Assembly: GCF_963667135.1 (NCBI RefSeq)
Contig: NZ_OY762974.1
Coordinates: forward strand, 4,105,054-4,169,053
Direction: 5' to 3'
Length of the DNA stretch: 64,000 bases
Source of the DNA: an uncultured Macellibacteroides sp.
Lineage (GTDB): Bacteria > Bacteroidota > Bacteroidia > Bacteroidales > Tannerellaceae
Shown here: one piece after another, positions 54,297 through 63,555 of the stretch
Layout: each line of letters starts with the position of its first letter
Numbering within the stretch: position 1 is the first letter of the stretch
Notes under the pieces: model-generated
What the model was told of the DNA's origin: nothing
What the model saw: the letters and a program-made list of their open reading frames with translations, nothing else
Database searches by the model: none
Program-made: the position numbers and the translations under genes

Positions 54297-54977
54297 TTAA
54301 TCTGATAATGATGCTGTAATACCTTTCCAAAGCGAATCATCGGGAACAGCTGCAATAATCTCAATAGGTTGCTTGGATACCGGATGAATAAATTGTGCCT
54401 TTCTGGCGTGAAGACTTATTCCTCCATCCTTATTTGATCGTTCGGATCCATATTTCAAATCGCCTTTAATCGGGCAACCCATCTTAGCCAACTGACACCT
54501 TATCTGGTGATGGCGACCGGTTTTTAAATCAATCTCCAACAAGTAGTAATTATCCGATTTAGCAAGGAGCTTGTAATGCAAAATAGCCTTCTTAGCTTCT
54601 GGTTTCTCTTCGGCATAAGCATAACTTTTATTTTGCTTTTCGTTCCTTACTAACCAATGTTCCAATGTACCCTCTTCGGTTGGGGGACAATTTTTAACAA
54701 TAGCCCAATAGGTCTTCTTTATTTCGCCGGTTCGAAACATTTCGTTTAGCCTGGCAAGCGCCTTGCTTGTTTTAGCAAACAGCACCAACCCCGACACCGG
54801 ACGATCCAACCGATGAGCAACACCCACGAAGACATTTCCAGGTTTACAATACTTTTCTTTAATCCATACTTTAAGCATGTCAGAAAGAGGTGTATCCCCG
54901 GTTTTATCTCCCTGAACGATTTCCCGACAGGTTTTATTTACAGCAATCAGATGATTATCTTCGTAAATTACTTCCAT
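54297..54977 (-). CDS. RluA-family RNA pseudouridine synthase
   Basis: The 226-residue protein lacks the S4 domain and has the family motifs AHRLDRPVSGLVLFAKTSKA (catalytic Asp in HRLDRPVSG, about residue 57), LKTGRHHQIRCQLAKMGCPI and GDLKYGSERS. The short form fits RluA/TruC-like enzymes that isomerise uridine in rRNA or tRNA; the site is not predictable. It starts 1 bp after the fabG stop, so it is the last gene of the TetR-KAS-fabG unit. Confidence 0.92.
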   Translation of the reverse strand: MEVIYEDNHLIAVNKTCREIVQGDKTGDTPLSDMLKVWIKEKYCKPGNVFVGVAHRLDRPVSGLVLFAKTSKALARLNEMFRTGEIKKTYWAIVKNCPPTEEGTLEHWLVRNEKQNKSYAYAEEKPEAKKAILHYKLLAKSDNYYLLEIDLKTGRHHQIRCQLAKMGCPIKGDLKYGSERSNKDGGISLHARKAQFIHPVSKQPIEIIAAVPDDSLWKGITASLSD

Positions 54978-54978
54978 A

Positions 54979-55725
54979 TTACATATTCATTCCACCGCAA
55001 CAATGGATGACCTGACCACTTACATAAGAAGACAAGTCGGAAGCCAGGAACGTAGCTACATTAGCAACATCCTCGGGCGTACCGCCGCGACGAAGAGGAA
55101 TACTTTTAGCCCATTCTGCTTTTACTTCTTCAGTCAAGGCTGCAGTCATATCTGTAATGATGAATCCCGGAGCAATACAATTAGCGCGGATACCACGAGA
55201 ACCTACTTCTTTAGCTATACTCTTGGCCAAACCAATCATTCCCGCCTTAGAAGCCGAATAGTTACACTGTCCGGCATTTCCTGAAACACCAACAACAGAG
55301 CTCATATTAATAATACTTCCTGCTTTTTGTTTCATCATAACCGGGGTAATGGCATGAACAAAATTGAAGGCAGACTTTAGGTTTACGTTAATCACCATAT
55401 CCCATTGTTGTTCGGTCATTCGCATCATTAATCCGTCGCGGGTAATACCGGCATTGTTAACAAGCACATCCACACGTCCGAAGTCCTTAACAATTTCAGC
55501 AACCACATTGTGTGTATCTTCAAAGTTCGCAGCATTAGAAGCATATCCCTTTACTTTAACACCCAATGCAGCAATTTCTTTTTCTGTTGCCAGAACATTC
55601 TCGTCAATTACTAAGTCTGTAAATGCGATTGAAGCACCTTCTGCAGCAAATTTCAATGCAATGGCTTTTCCAATACCACGAGCAGCACCGGTAACGATAG
55701 CTACTTTACCTTCCAATAATTTCAT
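54979..55725 (-). CDS. fabG: 3-oxoacyl-[ACP] reductase
   Basis: The 248-residue short-chain dehydrogenase starts KLLEGKVAIVTGAARGIGKA (NAD(P)-binding TGxxxGIG). It has NNAGITRDGLMMRM, then SSVVGVSGNAGQCNYSASKA with the catalytic Ser, Tyr and Lys (Y-x-x-x-K), and ends VSGQVIHCCGGMNM. Length and motifs match FabG, which reduces 3-oxoacyl-ACP in fatty-acid elongation. It follows the KAS III gene by 19 bp. Confidence 0.94.
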   Translation of the reverse strand: MKLLEGKVAIVTGAARGIGKAIALKFAAEGASIAFTDLVIDENVLATEKEIAALGVKVKGYASNAANFEDTHNVVAEIVKDFGRVDVLVNNAGITRDGLMMRMTEQQWDMVINVNLKSAFNFVHAITPVMMKQKAGSIINMSSVVGVSGNAGQCNYSASKAGMIGLAKSIAKEVGSRGIRANCIAPGFIITDMTAALTEEVKAEWAKSIPLRRGGTPEDVANVATFLASDLSSYVSGQVIHCCGGMNM

Positions 55726-55744
55726 AACGGTTTAATTTATATAT

Positions 55745-56689
55745 TTAACATTTTATCAGACATGAGCCGGCAGAGTATCCTCCACCAAAAACAGTAAGAA
55801 CAATTAAGTCTCCTGTTTTAAAATTCGCATCGTTCTGGGCATAAACCAATGCTGTACTTACAGACCCGGTATTTCCAAGTTCCTCGATATTGGTAAGAAG
55901 CTTCTCTTCCGGAATATCGAGTTGTCTTGCAATATTGGACATAATACGCATGTTTGCCTGATGTCCAATAAAATACGTAAGATCATTAACCGTGTACCCG
56001 TTTCGTCCCAATAAATAAGTTGCATTCTTAGGCATATAAGTACATGCCTGAATAAATACATCCTTACCGTGAGGCATGGATATACCGCCATCATAAGGAC
56101 GAAGCATAACCCCTTCGGGTCCATTTCCAATATGACCCAATCCTTCGGTATATATTTCCAAAATCTTCGGATCTTTTTCTGTTACAGCCTCTTTTGAAAT
56201 AAAAAAAGCAGCGGCAGCATCACCCCACAGGTGACCGGCTTTTGGATCATGCTCATTGCTGTAAGCCGAGTTCTTATCGGCAGAAATAATCAATGCCTTT
56301 GTTGCTTTACCCATGGCAAAGTAACCTTCAACGACCTCAAGAGCATTAATAAATGAAGAACAAGCAGAAGAAAGATACAATACTTTTGCATTTTGAATAT
56401 TGAACGCCTGTTGTGCTACGTGTCCCGCAGTCGCAACTGTGTCGTAAGGAGAATAAGAGGCCGAAATGATTAAGTCGACTTCTGTAATATCGTATGGTAG
56501 TTTTGGTAAGGCATTTTTAACAGCCTCCATTCCCATCGTTGTAACATTCTCCTCCGGTTTTGCCTTTGAGCGCGTAAGAATACCTGTACGCTGATATATC
56601 CACTCACTTGTTAATCCATTAACCTTGTAAAAATATGAATTATCTACCCTCTCTTCGGGCACATAAAACCCAGTTGCATTAATAAACAT
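55745..56689 (-). CDS. 3-oxoacyl-ACP synthase III (FabH-like)
   Basis: The 314-residue thiolase-fold protein has the catalytic Cys at C110 (LYLSSACSSFINALEV). The His is in FIGHQANMRIMSNIARQ and the Asn in ELGNTGSVSTALVYAQ, the complete FabH triad. The N-terminus (INATGFYVPEERVDNSYFYK) is that of KAS III. It starts fatty-acid chains from acyl-CoA and malonyl-ACP. Sitting with a TetR gene and fabG, it may be a second, regulated copy rather than the main fabH. That depends on genes outside the window. Confidence 0.92.
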   Translation of the reverse strand: MFINATGFYVPEERVDNSYFYKVNGLTSEWIYQRTGILTRSKAKPEENVTTMGMEAVKNALPKLPYDITEVDLIISASYSPYDTVATAGHVAQQAFNIQNAKVLYLSSACSSFINALEVVEGYFAMGKATKALIISADKNSAYSNEHDPKAGHLWGDAAAAFFISKEAVTEKDPKILEIYTEGLGHIGNGPEGVMLRPYDGGISMPHGKDVFIQACTYMPKNATYLLGRNGYTVNDLTYFIGHQANMRIMSNIARQLDIPEEKLLTNIEELGNTGSVSTALVYAQNDANFKTGDLIVLTVFGGGYSAGSCLIKC

Positions 56690-56699
56690 GTTCCTTAGT

Positions 56700-57293
56700 T
56701 TACTTTATCTTAATACCATTAAAAATTAGATTCATCACATTATCCTTGCGTTTCAAGCGTTGTGATACGTTATCTCCCATTAATCCTCTGATATATGGAA
56801 CTTCGAGTCCTTTAAACGCATGATGAAGAACAACGGCTGTGATATGGGTATCGGGCATTTGAAATATTCCCTGGGATACGCCTTCATTAAGAATTCCTTC
56901 GATAATCTCTGTTTCCCGTATATCGAAGTTCTTTCGCACCTTTTCAACTCTCCATATATCTCTAAAGAAAGTTGCTTTAAGCGTTCCGTTCCGGAACACC
57001 AACGCTTTGATAGCATCCAAACGAGTATAAATAAACGTAATCATTTTCTCGTCGGCAGGAATATCTTTACTTGCAACATTCAGTAATGTTTTGTAAAGAG
57101 TAGACAGTTCGGACTCAACCACAGCCATATAAATCTCGTTCTTACTCTTGAAATACGTATATAATGTACGTCTTCCTTTGCGAGATGCTTGTGCAATATC
57201 ATTCATTGTCGTATTGTCTACTCCTGAGCGAGCAAACAATTGTCTGGCCACATCCACTAACATGTCACGTGTTTTTGAAACTGTAATCGGCAT
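56700..57293 (-). CDS. TetR-family transcriptional regulator
   Basis: From ATG 57293 (MPITVSKTRDMLVDVARQLF) the protein is 197 residues; an in-frame ATG at 57326 would add 11 residues without HTH character. The N-terminal HTH is evident (ARSGVDNTTMNDIAQASRKG, then RTLYTYFKSKNEIYMAVVES). The C-terminal ligand-binding helices are divergent. It is the first gene of a unit with a KAS III and fabG, 10 bp ahead. It is likely a fatty-acid responsive regulator of that unit; this is inference from context. Confidence 0.92.
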   Translation of the reverse strand: MPITVSKTRDMLVDVARQLFARSGVDNTTMNDIAQASRKGRRTLYTYFKSKNEIYMAVVESELSTLYKTLLNVASKDIPADEKMITFIYTRLDAIKALVFRNGTLKATFFRDIWRVEKVRKNFDIRETEIIEGILNEGVSQGIFQMPDTHITAVVLHHAFKGLEVPYIRGLMGDNVSQRLKRKDNVMNLIFNGIKIK

Positions 57294-57380
57294 CGTATTG
57301 CACATTTTTGTTGAAACTGTGCGCAAAGTACCTAAAAAAGATTGTATTTACCAAGGATATTAAAAAAAACTTGCAATTAA

Positions 57381-57411
57381 TTTGTTTTGCAAAGAATATT
57401 CAATACCTTTG
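57381..57411 (+). promoter_or_regulatory. Promoter of the initiator tRNA
   Basis: -33 TTTG (57381-57384) and -7 TACCTTTG (57404-57411) are separated by 19 bp, a textbook Bacteroidota promoter. It lies 27 bp upstream of the tRNA. Confidence 0.88.
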
Positions 57412-57437
57412 CACCCGTTATCAAATAACAAACATAT

Positions 57438-57509
<72 letters not shown>

Positions 57510-57514
57510 CATAT

Positions 57515-57547
57515 AAAAGATTCTTAGGTTATACCTGAGAATCTTTT
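57515..57547 (+). terminator. Terminator of the initiator tRNA
   Basis: Arms AAAAGATTCTTAGGT (57515-57529) and ACCTGAGAATCTTTT (57533-57547) pair with one G-U and enclose the 3-nt loop TAT. A run of Ts follows. It is 5 bp after the tRNA. Confidence 0.88.
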
Positions 57548-57572
57548 TTTTTGATTTAATCCACCATAAAAA

Positions 57573-57609
57573 TATCCCCATAAGCGCATTTTTTACACCT
57601 ATGGGGATA
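57573..57609 (-). terminator. metH terminator
   Basis: Arms TATCCCCATA (57573-57582) and TATGGGGATA (57600-57609) pair perfectly around a 17-nt loop. On the minus strand TTTTT follows the stem. It is 20 bp after the metH stop. Confidence 0.82.
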
Positions 57610-57629
57610 CAGAACAAAAATAAATAAAC

Positions 57630-60600
57630 TTATAGCGTAATATTTCGTCCCAACATCTTACGAATATCCTTTTCAGTTAAACCTCTGCGAGCAGCGTAAT
57701 CCTCCATCTGCTCTTTGTCAATACTCCCTATCTGGAAATAATTCGATGTAGGATGGATAAAAAAGAGTCCACTTACTGTAGCAGTAGGTGCCATGGCTCC
57801 GTTTTCGGTAAGCTTCACTCCTATTTGAGACATATCAAGCAACTCGTCGAGGGTAAAATTCTGAAGTTGGTCGGGTAACGATGGGTAACCAATTGCCGGA
57901 CGGATACCCTGATACCTTACTCTGTAAAGGTCGGCTATACTTAATGATTCATCTGACGCATACCCCCAATATTCTTTTCGCACCTTCTCGTGCAGGTATT
58001 CGGTTGCAGCCTCTGCCATACGGTCTGTAAGAGATTGTAAAAGCATAGCCTTATACGTATCGCCTTCTTCATCAAACTTTTTCTGCAAGTAATCGGCTCC
58101 AGCACCTGCCGTAACTACAAAAGCACCTACATAGTCGGTTCGTCCTTCAGAAACAGGCATTACGTAATCGGCAAGCGACTTATAAATCCCGTCCTCTCTC
58201 TTGGCCTGCTGACGAAGCATCGGGAATTTAACGCCATTAACAATAACCGTATCGCCATCGCTGTTTGCCGGGAAAAATCCGTAGGTTGCCTTTACAAACT
58301 CAGCTTTTATTTCAACCAGATAGTCCAGTAAACGTACAGCATCCTTATACAACTGCATTGCTTCCGCCGCTTTGGATCTGTCGGCTTCAGGAAATTCCGC
58401 CAACCAAGATGCCCGACATGAATCGCATCCATGCAGTTTTGTAATCTCAGAAAAACGGCCATTCAACTTCCACGCGCTAAAAAAGAATGTCCAGTGAATA
58501 TAAGGGATAATTTCTTCGACAGGAATATAAGGAATTACCTGAACACCTTGCTGATTTGGAACAGCAGGTTTGTAGCTTTTCCAGTCGATTGGCACAGGAT
58601 TAGCCCGCGCTTCCGACAAAGAAACCAACACCTCTTTCTTTGCAGCAAAAGATTGTCGCAAGTCCTCATAGTCGCTGTTTAATTGAGCAACAAAAGCTTC
58701 ACGTGTATCTTTGTTGGCAAATTTGGAAGCTATGATAGGATTCTGAGAAGCATCTAACACGTGAATAACCGGATGACTATAGTGTGGCGCAATCTTCAGA
58801 GCCGTATGTAACCTGGAAGTTGTAGCACCTCCAACCATCATTGGAATGGAAAGTCCTGCTTTCTCCATCTCTGCAGCCACATGTGCCATCTCTTCCAACG
58901 AAGGAGTGATAAGGCCGCTAAGACAAACAAAGTCTGGCTTTTCCTCGATAGCCTTCTTTATGATTACATCAGCAGGAACCATTACGCCCAAATCTATTAC
59001 TTCATAATTATTACAAGCCAATACAATGGAAACGATATTCTTTCCAATGTCGTGAACGTCTCCCTTTACGGTTGCAAATACAACCTTACCAGCCTTAGAA
59101 GCACCTCCTGCCACTTTTTCGGACTCGATAGCCGGTTGTAGTATGGCAACAGCTTTTTTCATAGTACGGGCTGTTTTTACCACCTGAGGAAGAAACATTT
59201 TTCCGGCACCGAATAAATCGCCTACAATATTCATTCCTTTCATCAAAGGTCCGTCAATAATATCAACGGCTTTAGGATAGAAGCTCAACGCTTCCTGCAA
59301 ATCAGTTTCCAAATGGTCTCCAATTCCCTTGACCAACGCATGAACTAATCGATCTTCGAGTGAATCTTCCCGCCAGGCTTCGTGCTTTTCTTCAACAGCG
59401 CCTTCTTTTTCAACTTTAAGGTTCTGCACATAATTGATAAGCTCTTCCATTGCTTCAGGACGGCGATTAAGAATGGCATCTTCAGCCAACAAACGGAATT
59501 TGGGTTCTATATCTTCATAGCTAACAGCTTCCGAAGCATTCACAATGCCCATATCCATACCTTTTCCAATGGCATGATACAGGAAGATAGCATGCATCGC
59601 TTCGCGTACATAATTATTTCCTCTGAAAGAGAAAGACAAATTACTTATCCCCCCGCTCACTCTAGCTCCCGGGAGATTCTTCTTTATCCATTCCACAGCC
59701 TGAATAAAGTCGAGTCCATATCCGTTATGTTCTTCCATACCGGTTGCAATGGCAAGCACATTGGGATCAAAGATTATATCATGCGGATTAAAATCGAGTT
59801 TATCGATCAAAAGATGATAAGCACGGCTGCACACCTCTTTCTTTCGTTCAAAAGAATCGGCTTGCCCCTTTTCATCGAAGGCCATTATAACAGCTGCTGC
59901 GCCCAATTGTTTTACACGGGCGGCATGAGCCAAAAACTCGGCTTCACCCTCTTTGAGACTAATAGAGTTAACGATACTTTTCCCTTGAACACATTCTAAT
60001 CCCTTTTCCAAAACTTCCCATTTAGATGAATCTATCATCAAAGGGACTTTGGCAATATCAGGTTCGGCAGCGATAAGATTCAGGAAAGTAACCATCTCTT
60101 TGGCTCCATCAAGCATCCCATCGTCCATGTTAATATCAATAATCTGTGCACCGTCCTCCACTTGCTTACGGGCAATGGTAAGAGCCTCCTCATAATTGCC
60201 CTCTTTAATCAAGCGGAGAAATTTACGTGATCCGGCCACATTACAGCGCTCGCCAATATTTACAAAATTATTCTCTGGCTTTACCTCCAGCAACTCAAGC
60301 CCCGACAGCCACAAACAATCTGGCTTTGGAGCCGGCTTACGAGGCTTTGCATTTTTTACTAATTCGGGATAACGGGCAATATGGTCGGGAGTTGTACCAC
60401 AGCATCCGCCAATTATATTTACCAACTGTTCGTCTATAAACGGTTTTACATGACCAGCCATTGTTTCGGGCGTTTCATCGTAATCGCCTAAACTATTGGG
60501 AAGACCTGCATTTGGATAGGCACTTACATAACAAGGAGCAAATTTTGCAAGCTCCTGGAGGTAAGGCTTCATATCTGCGGCCCCAAAAGAACAGTTCAAT

Positions 60601-61325
60601 CCTATGCTAACAATATTTGTATGTTGTACTGATGCCAGAAAAGCCATCAAAGTCTGACCCGAAAGGGTACGCCCTCCTTGTCCGGCTAAGGTTAGCGACA
60701 ACATTATTGGTAAATCTTTTTGTTTTTCCTTAAGAACAACTTCGGCAGCTTCTAATCCTGCTTTTGCATTCAGGGTATCGAATGTTGTTTCAAAAAGAAT
60801 GATATCTACCCCTCCTTCTATAAGCGCTTCTACCTGTTCCTTGTAAACGTTATATAAATCCTGGTAGCTTACGGCACGATAAGCAGGGTTACTAACATCC
60901 GGACTCATTGAAGCGGTTTTATTTGTCGGCCCTACAGATCCCGCTACAAAAACTGTTTTATCGGGATGTTTCTGCATAAAAGCATCCGCTACTTCACGGG
61001 CTATTTTAGCGGCACCAATATTTATCTCACGTACGTACGTCTGCATACCATACTCCGACATCGAAATACCGTTTGCATTGAATGTATTTGTAGAAAAGAT
61101 ATCAGCTCCGGCATCGAGATACTGACGGTGAATTGTCTTAATAATTTCCGGTTGAGTAACCGAAAGCATATCGTTGTTTCCCTTAACCTGACCGGGAATA
61201 TCTGCAAAGCGCTGACCGCGGTAATCGGTCTCGTTAAGTCGGTAACCCTGAATCATCGTACCCATTCCTCCGTCGAGGATAAGAATGCGCTCTTCCAGGA
61301 GACGTAAAAAAGTTTGCTTATCCAT
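57630..61325 (-). CDS. metH: Cobalamin-dependent methionine synthase
   Basis: The 1231-residue protein has all four MetH modules. The homocysteine domain (1-330) has zinc Cys residues in GLNCSFGAAD and NIIGGCCGTTPDHIARY. The folate domain (about 350-620) has NIGERCNVAGSRKF and MIDSSKWEVLEKGL. The cobalamin domain has TVKGDVHDIGKNIVSIVLAC (axial His in DxHxxG). The C-terminal AdoMet reactivation domain has RPAIGYPSLPDQL. It makes methionine from homocysteine and 5-methyl-THF. The 61 bp upstream is too short for a cobalamin riboswitch, so control must come from further upstream. Confidence 0.98.
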   Translation of the reverse strand: MDKQTFLRLLEERILILDGGMGTMIQGYRLNETDYRGQRFADIPGQVKGNNDMLSVTQPEIIKTIHRQYLDAGADIFSTNTFNANGISMSEYGMQTYVREINIGAAKIAREVADAFMQKHPDKTVFVAGSVGPTNKTASMSPDVSNPAYRAVSYQDLYNVYKEQVEALIEGGVDIILFETTFDTLNAKAGLEAAEVVLKEKQKDLPIMLSLTLAGQGGRTLSGQTLMAFLASVQHTNIVSIGLNCSFGAADMKPYLQELAKFAPCYVSAYPNAGLPNSLGDYDETPETMAGHVKPFIDEQLVNIIGGCCGTTPDHIARYPELVKNAKPRKPAPKPDCLWLSGLELLEVKPENNFVNIGERCNVAGSRKFLRLIKEGNYEEALTIARKQVEDGAQIIDINMDDGMLDGAKEMVTFLNLIAAEPDIAKVPLMIDSSKWEVLEKGLECVQGKSIVNSISLKEGEAEFLAHAARVKQLGAAAVIMAFDEKGQADSFERKKEVCSRAYHLLIDKLDFNPHDIIFDPNVLAIATGMEEHNGYGLDFIQAVEWIKKNLPGARVSGGISNLSFSFRGNNYVREAMHAIFLYHAIGKGMDMGIVNASEAVSYEDIEPKFRLLAEDAILNRRPEAMEELINYVQNLKVEKEGAVEEKHEAWREDSLEDRLVHALVKGIGDHLETDLQEALSFYPKAVDIIDGPLMKGMNIVGDLFGAGKMFLPQVVKTARTMKKAVAILQPAIESEKVAGGASKAGKVVFATVKGDVHDIGKNIVSIVLACNNYEVIDLGVMVPADVIIKKAIEEKPDFVCLSGLITPSLEEMAHVAAEMEKAGLSIPMMVGGATTSRLHTALKIAPHYSHPVIHVLDASQNPIIASKFANKDTREAFVAQLNSDYEDLRQSFAAKKEVLVSLSEARANPVPIDWKSYKPAVPNQQGVQVIPYIPVEEIIPYIHWTFFFSAWKLNGRFSEITKLHGCDSCRASWLAEFPEADRSKAAEAMQLYKDAVRLLDYLVEIKAEFVKATYGFFPANSDGDTVIVNGVKFPMLRQQAKREDGIYKSLADYVMPVSEGRTDYVGAFVVTAGAGADYLQKKFDEEGDTYKAMLLQSLTDRMAEAATEYLHEKVRKEYWGYASDESLSIADLYRVRYQGIRPAIGYPSLPDQLQNFTLDELLDMSQIGVKLTENGAMAPTATVSGLFFIHPTSNYFQIGSIDKEQMEDYAARRGLTEKDIRKMLGRNITL

Positions 61326-61386
61326 ATGTTGCTTTAATTTTTATCAAGGTATGTTTCATTCCATAAGCAGAAACAAATAAGGCTTT

Positions 61387-62343
61387 TTACCCGTTCACAG
61401 GTCTCTTAATAACATTACGAGTATAAATAATGTTGTATAAACGTCTCATCCATACAACAAGAATGGCAAATAGCAACCTCGTTCCTAAAATCCAGATAGC
61501 TGGTATGCCGATAGCAACGAAAATTATCGTATCCTCGAGCAACGAGTGTGATATTGCCAGATGATGATTCAACAAGTGCCCCTCCTTTAATGAAAGCTTT
61601 TTCAATTCCATTTGCTCCACCATTATCGCTCCGCCATAAGCTAGTCCAACCACGTTTCCAACCAACCAGAGGAATGCGGCATTTTCAGGAAGCCCGAAAA
61701 GCTTCATAAGTGGTGTAAATATATTTGAAAGCTTTTGCATCAACTTAAATTCATTCAACAAATTATGCAAAACCATCAGACCAGTCACAATCAGCAGGAT
61801 AGAAACAATAACCTTCATGGAACTTGTTATCCACAGCACCAGAACATCTATAATATTTGCATTTTGCACAGCACTAAGACTTGCTCCGACTGTCTTATCA
61901 GCCCAATCAGGCATCACAAGGTTGAGCACAAAAGCAATTACAAAACTCATAACCACCCGAAGAACTGTCATTCCCCAGAAAGAAGAACCTGTTTTTGCCT
62001 GTATGGACGATTCAACGATAAGATTATGAGAAATCAGACACATTATCGCAAGAATAGTTGCTTCACGCAATCCTAACGACATAGAAGTGATTAATGCTAT
62101 TGGAGCATATAGCGGACCAAATGCACTTGTAAGAAAAATGATAGCAGTTTCGCCGGGTAGCCCTACAAGAGAAAAAAGCGGTGACAAAAAACCTGATATT
62201 TCTGCAAGCCAGCCTGAATAATCAAGCAATCTGACCAATAAAGAAATAGGTAAAATAATTTTTAAAAGCCAGATGCAAGTTCTGACAGACTTAGGCAATG
62301 CATCCTTAACACAGTGCCATACTCTTTCGGCGCTTCTATCCAT
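61387..62343 (-). CDS. Nucleoside-recognition (Gate) domain membrane protein
   Basis: The 318-residue membrane protein has about eight helices, with Gate-domain features (TAIIFLTSAFGPLYAPIALI, then NAAFLWLVGNVVGLAYGGAI). This family includes nucleoside transporter-like and spore-maturation-like proteins, but substrates are mostly unknown. It is 2 bp after smpB, so the two are cotranscribed, and 61 bp ahead of metH. Confidence 0.85.
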   Translation of the reverse strand: MDRSAERVWHCVKDALPKSVRTCIWLLKIILPISLLVRLLDYSGWLAEISGFLSPLFSLVGLPGETAIIFLTSAFGPLYAPIALITSMSLGLREATILAIMCLISHNLIVESSIQAKTGSSFWGMTVLRVVMSFVIAFVLNLVMPDWADKTVGASLSAVQNANIIDVLVLWITSSMKVIVSILLIVTGLMVLHNLLNEFKLMQKLSNIFTPLMKLFGLPENAAFLWLVGNVVGLAYGGAIMVEQMELKKLSLKEGHLLNHHLAISHSLLEDTIIFVAIGIPAIWILGTRLLFAILVVWMRRLYNIIYTRNVIKRPVNG

Positions 62344-62345
62344 TC

Positions 62346-62807
62346 TTATCTTTTAAATGCACGGTCCATCTCGCGCTTGTCTTCCTTCTCTTTTATAGAG
62401 TGACGTTTATCGTACTCTTTTTTACCTTTTGCAATGGCTATAACAACTTTTGCCAACCCTTTTTCATTAAGAAACAGTCTGATCGGTACAATGGTAAAAC
62501 CAGTAGTCTTTGAAGCTCCCTCTATCTTACGTAATTCCTTACGGTTTAGCAACAACTTTCTGTCCCTGCGGGCAATATGGTTGTTATAAGTTCCATAAAA
62601 ATATTCGGCGATATACATGTTTTTCACCCATAACTCCCCTTTTTCTAGGATACAAAAGGTATCCACAAGACTTGCTTTTCCTAACCGAATCGATTTTATC
62701 TCGGTTCCGGTAAGTACAATACCTGCCGTATACGTATCAAGCAACTCAAAATCGAAAGTTGCCCGCTTGTTTTTTATCTGGATGTTATTACTTATTTTTT
62801 CTTTCAT
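62346..62807 (-). CDS. smpB: SsrA-binding protein SmpB
   Basis: The 153-residue protein matches SmpB along its length: [54 protein letters not shown], and the basic tail [20 protein letters not shown]. It binds tmRNA and rescues stalled ribosomes. The ssrA gene is not in this window. It lies 10 bp after the Yip1-like gene. Confidence 0.97.
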   Translation of the reverse strand: MKEKISNNIQIKNKRATFDFELLDTYTAGIVLTGTEIKSIRLGKASLVDTFCILEKGELWVKNMYIAEYFYGTYNNHIARRDRKLLLNRKELRKIEGASKTTGFTIVPIRLFLNEKGLAKVVIAIAKGKKEYDKRHSIKEKEDKREMDRAFKR

Positions 62808-62817
62808 TTTCTTTTAA

Positions 62818-63393
62818 TTATTCAAAACGTAAACCCGGCATTAACATCGAAAGAACAAAATCAATAACTATTGGTGCAAGGATAATAACCGCCGATACGA
62901 CTCCAACGAATTTTAATCTAACAGGTTCATCAACCTCCATATAAGGTCCGGACCCCTCCCAAACGATATATACTGTATAAAGAATAAATATCCTTAGAAA
63001 AAAGAATTCAGGCAACAACATTAAAATTATAGACAGAGCATACACAAGAGACGATGAATAGCCTACAAAACGTTGCCATTGTTTCATATCTTTTATTCTC
63101 TTGAACATACTCAACCATAGTTCATTTAACACATACGCTGCAAGATAAAATCCTCCAAAATATGACACCAATGTCTTGATCGATGATTTTAAAGCAAGCT
63201 CAACATCAAATTCTTTTCTTGTAAACAACACTCCTAAAAAAGCGGACAATGTTACTAATCCAATCAGTGGATAAATAAACCGAGATAGGAAGTCTTCCTC
63301 TTTGTTCTCTTTTAGGGAAAGCATTTCCCACGCCTTTGCAGGCTGAGAAACAATTAGTATTACTAATTTTATTATCTCCTTATACATCTTCAC
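62818..63393 (-). CDS. Yip1-like membrane protein
   Basis: The 191-residue protein has about five hydrophobic helices, from about residue 37 (FIYPLIGLVTLSAFLGVLFT) to the C-terminus (GVVSAVIILAPIVIDFVLSM). It resembles the Yip1-domain proteins of Bacteroidota that precede smpB. No catalytic motif is visible. It is the first gene of the smpB unit. Confidence 0.75.
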   Translation of the reverse strand: MKMYKEIIKLVILIVSQPAKAWEMLSLKENKEEDFLSRFIYPLIGLVTLSAFLGVLFTRKEFDVELALKSSIKTLVSYFGGFYLAAYVLNELWLSMFKRIKDMKQWQRFVGYSSSLVYALSIILMLLPEFFFLRIFILYTVYIVWEGSGPYMEVDEPVRLKFVGVVSAVIILAPIVIDFVLSMLMPGLRFE

Positions 63394-63409
63394 ATTTCTA
63401 ATTGAAAGA

Positions 63410-63417
63410 CAAAAGTA
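63410..63417 (-). promoter_or_regulatory. -7 promoter element for the Yip1-smpB unit
   Basis: On the minus strand TACTTTTG, an exact TAnnTTTG match, is 16 bp upstream of the first gene. No good -33. Confidence 0.45.
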
Positions 63418-63507
63418 TAAAAATAAGGGATAACTTCTACTATCCTACTGCTTTTTATAATAGAAATAGATCCAAAGTGCCCTAAAATAAATAATCTAAT
63501 AAAAAAA

Positions 63508-63531
63508 GAGAGTTACAGTTAAGTAACTCCC
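63508..63531 (-). terminator. Terminator of the gene at the right edge
   Basis: GAGAGTTAC (63508-63516) pairs with GTAACTCCC (63523-63531) with one G-U. On the minus strand a run of Ts follows. It is 25 bp after the stop of the right-edge gene. Confidence 0.75.
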
Positions 63532-63555
63532 TTTCGTGTATCAATTTTTATTAAA

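Noticed and set aside
61326-61386. Cobalamin or SAM riboswitch before metH
   Set aside because: The 61-bp gap is too short for either and shows no conserved core.
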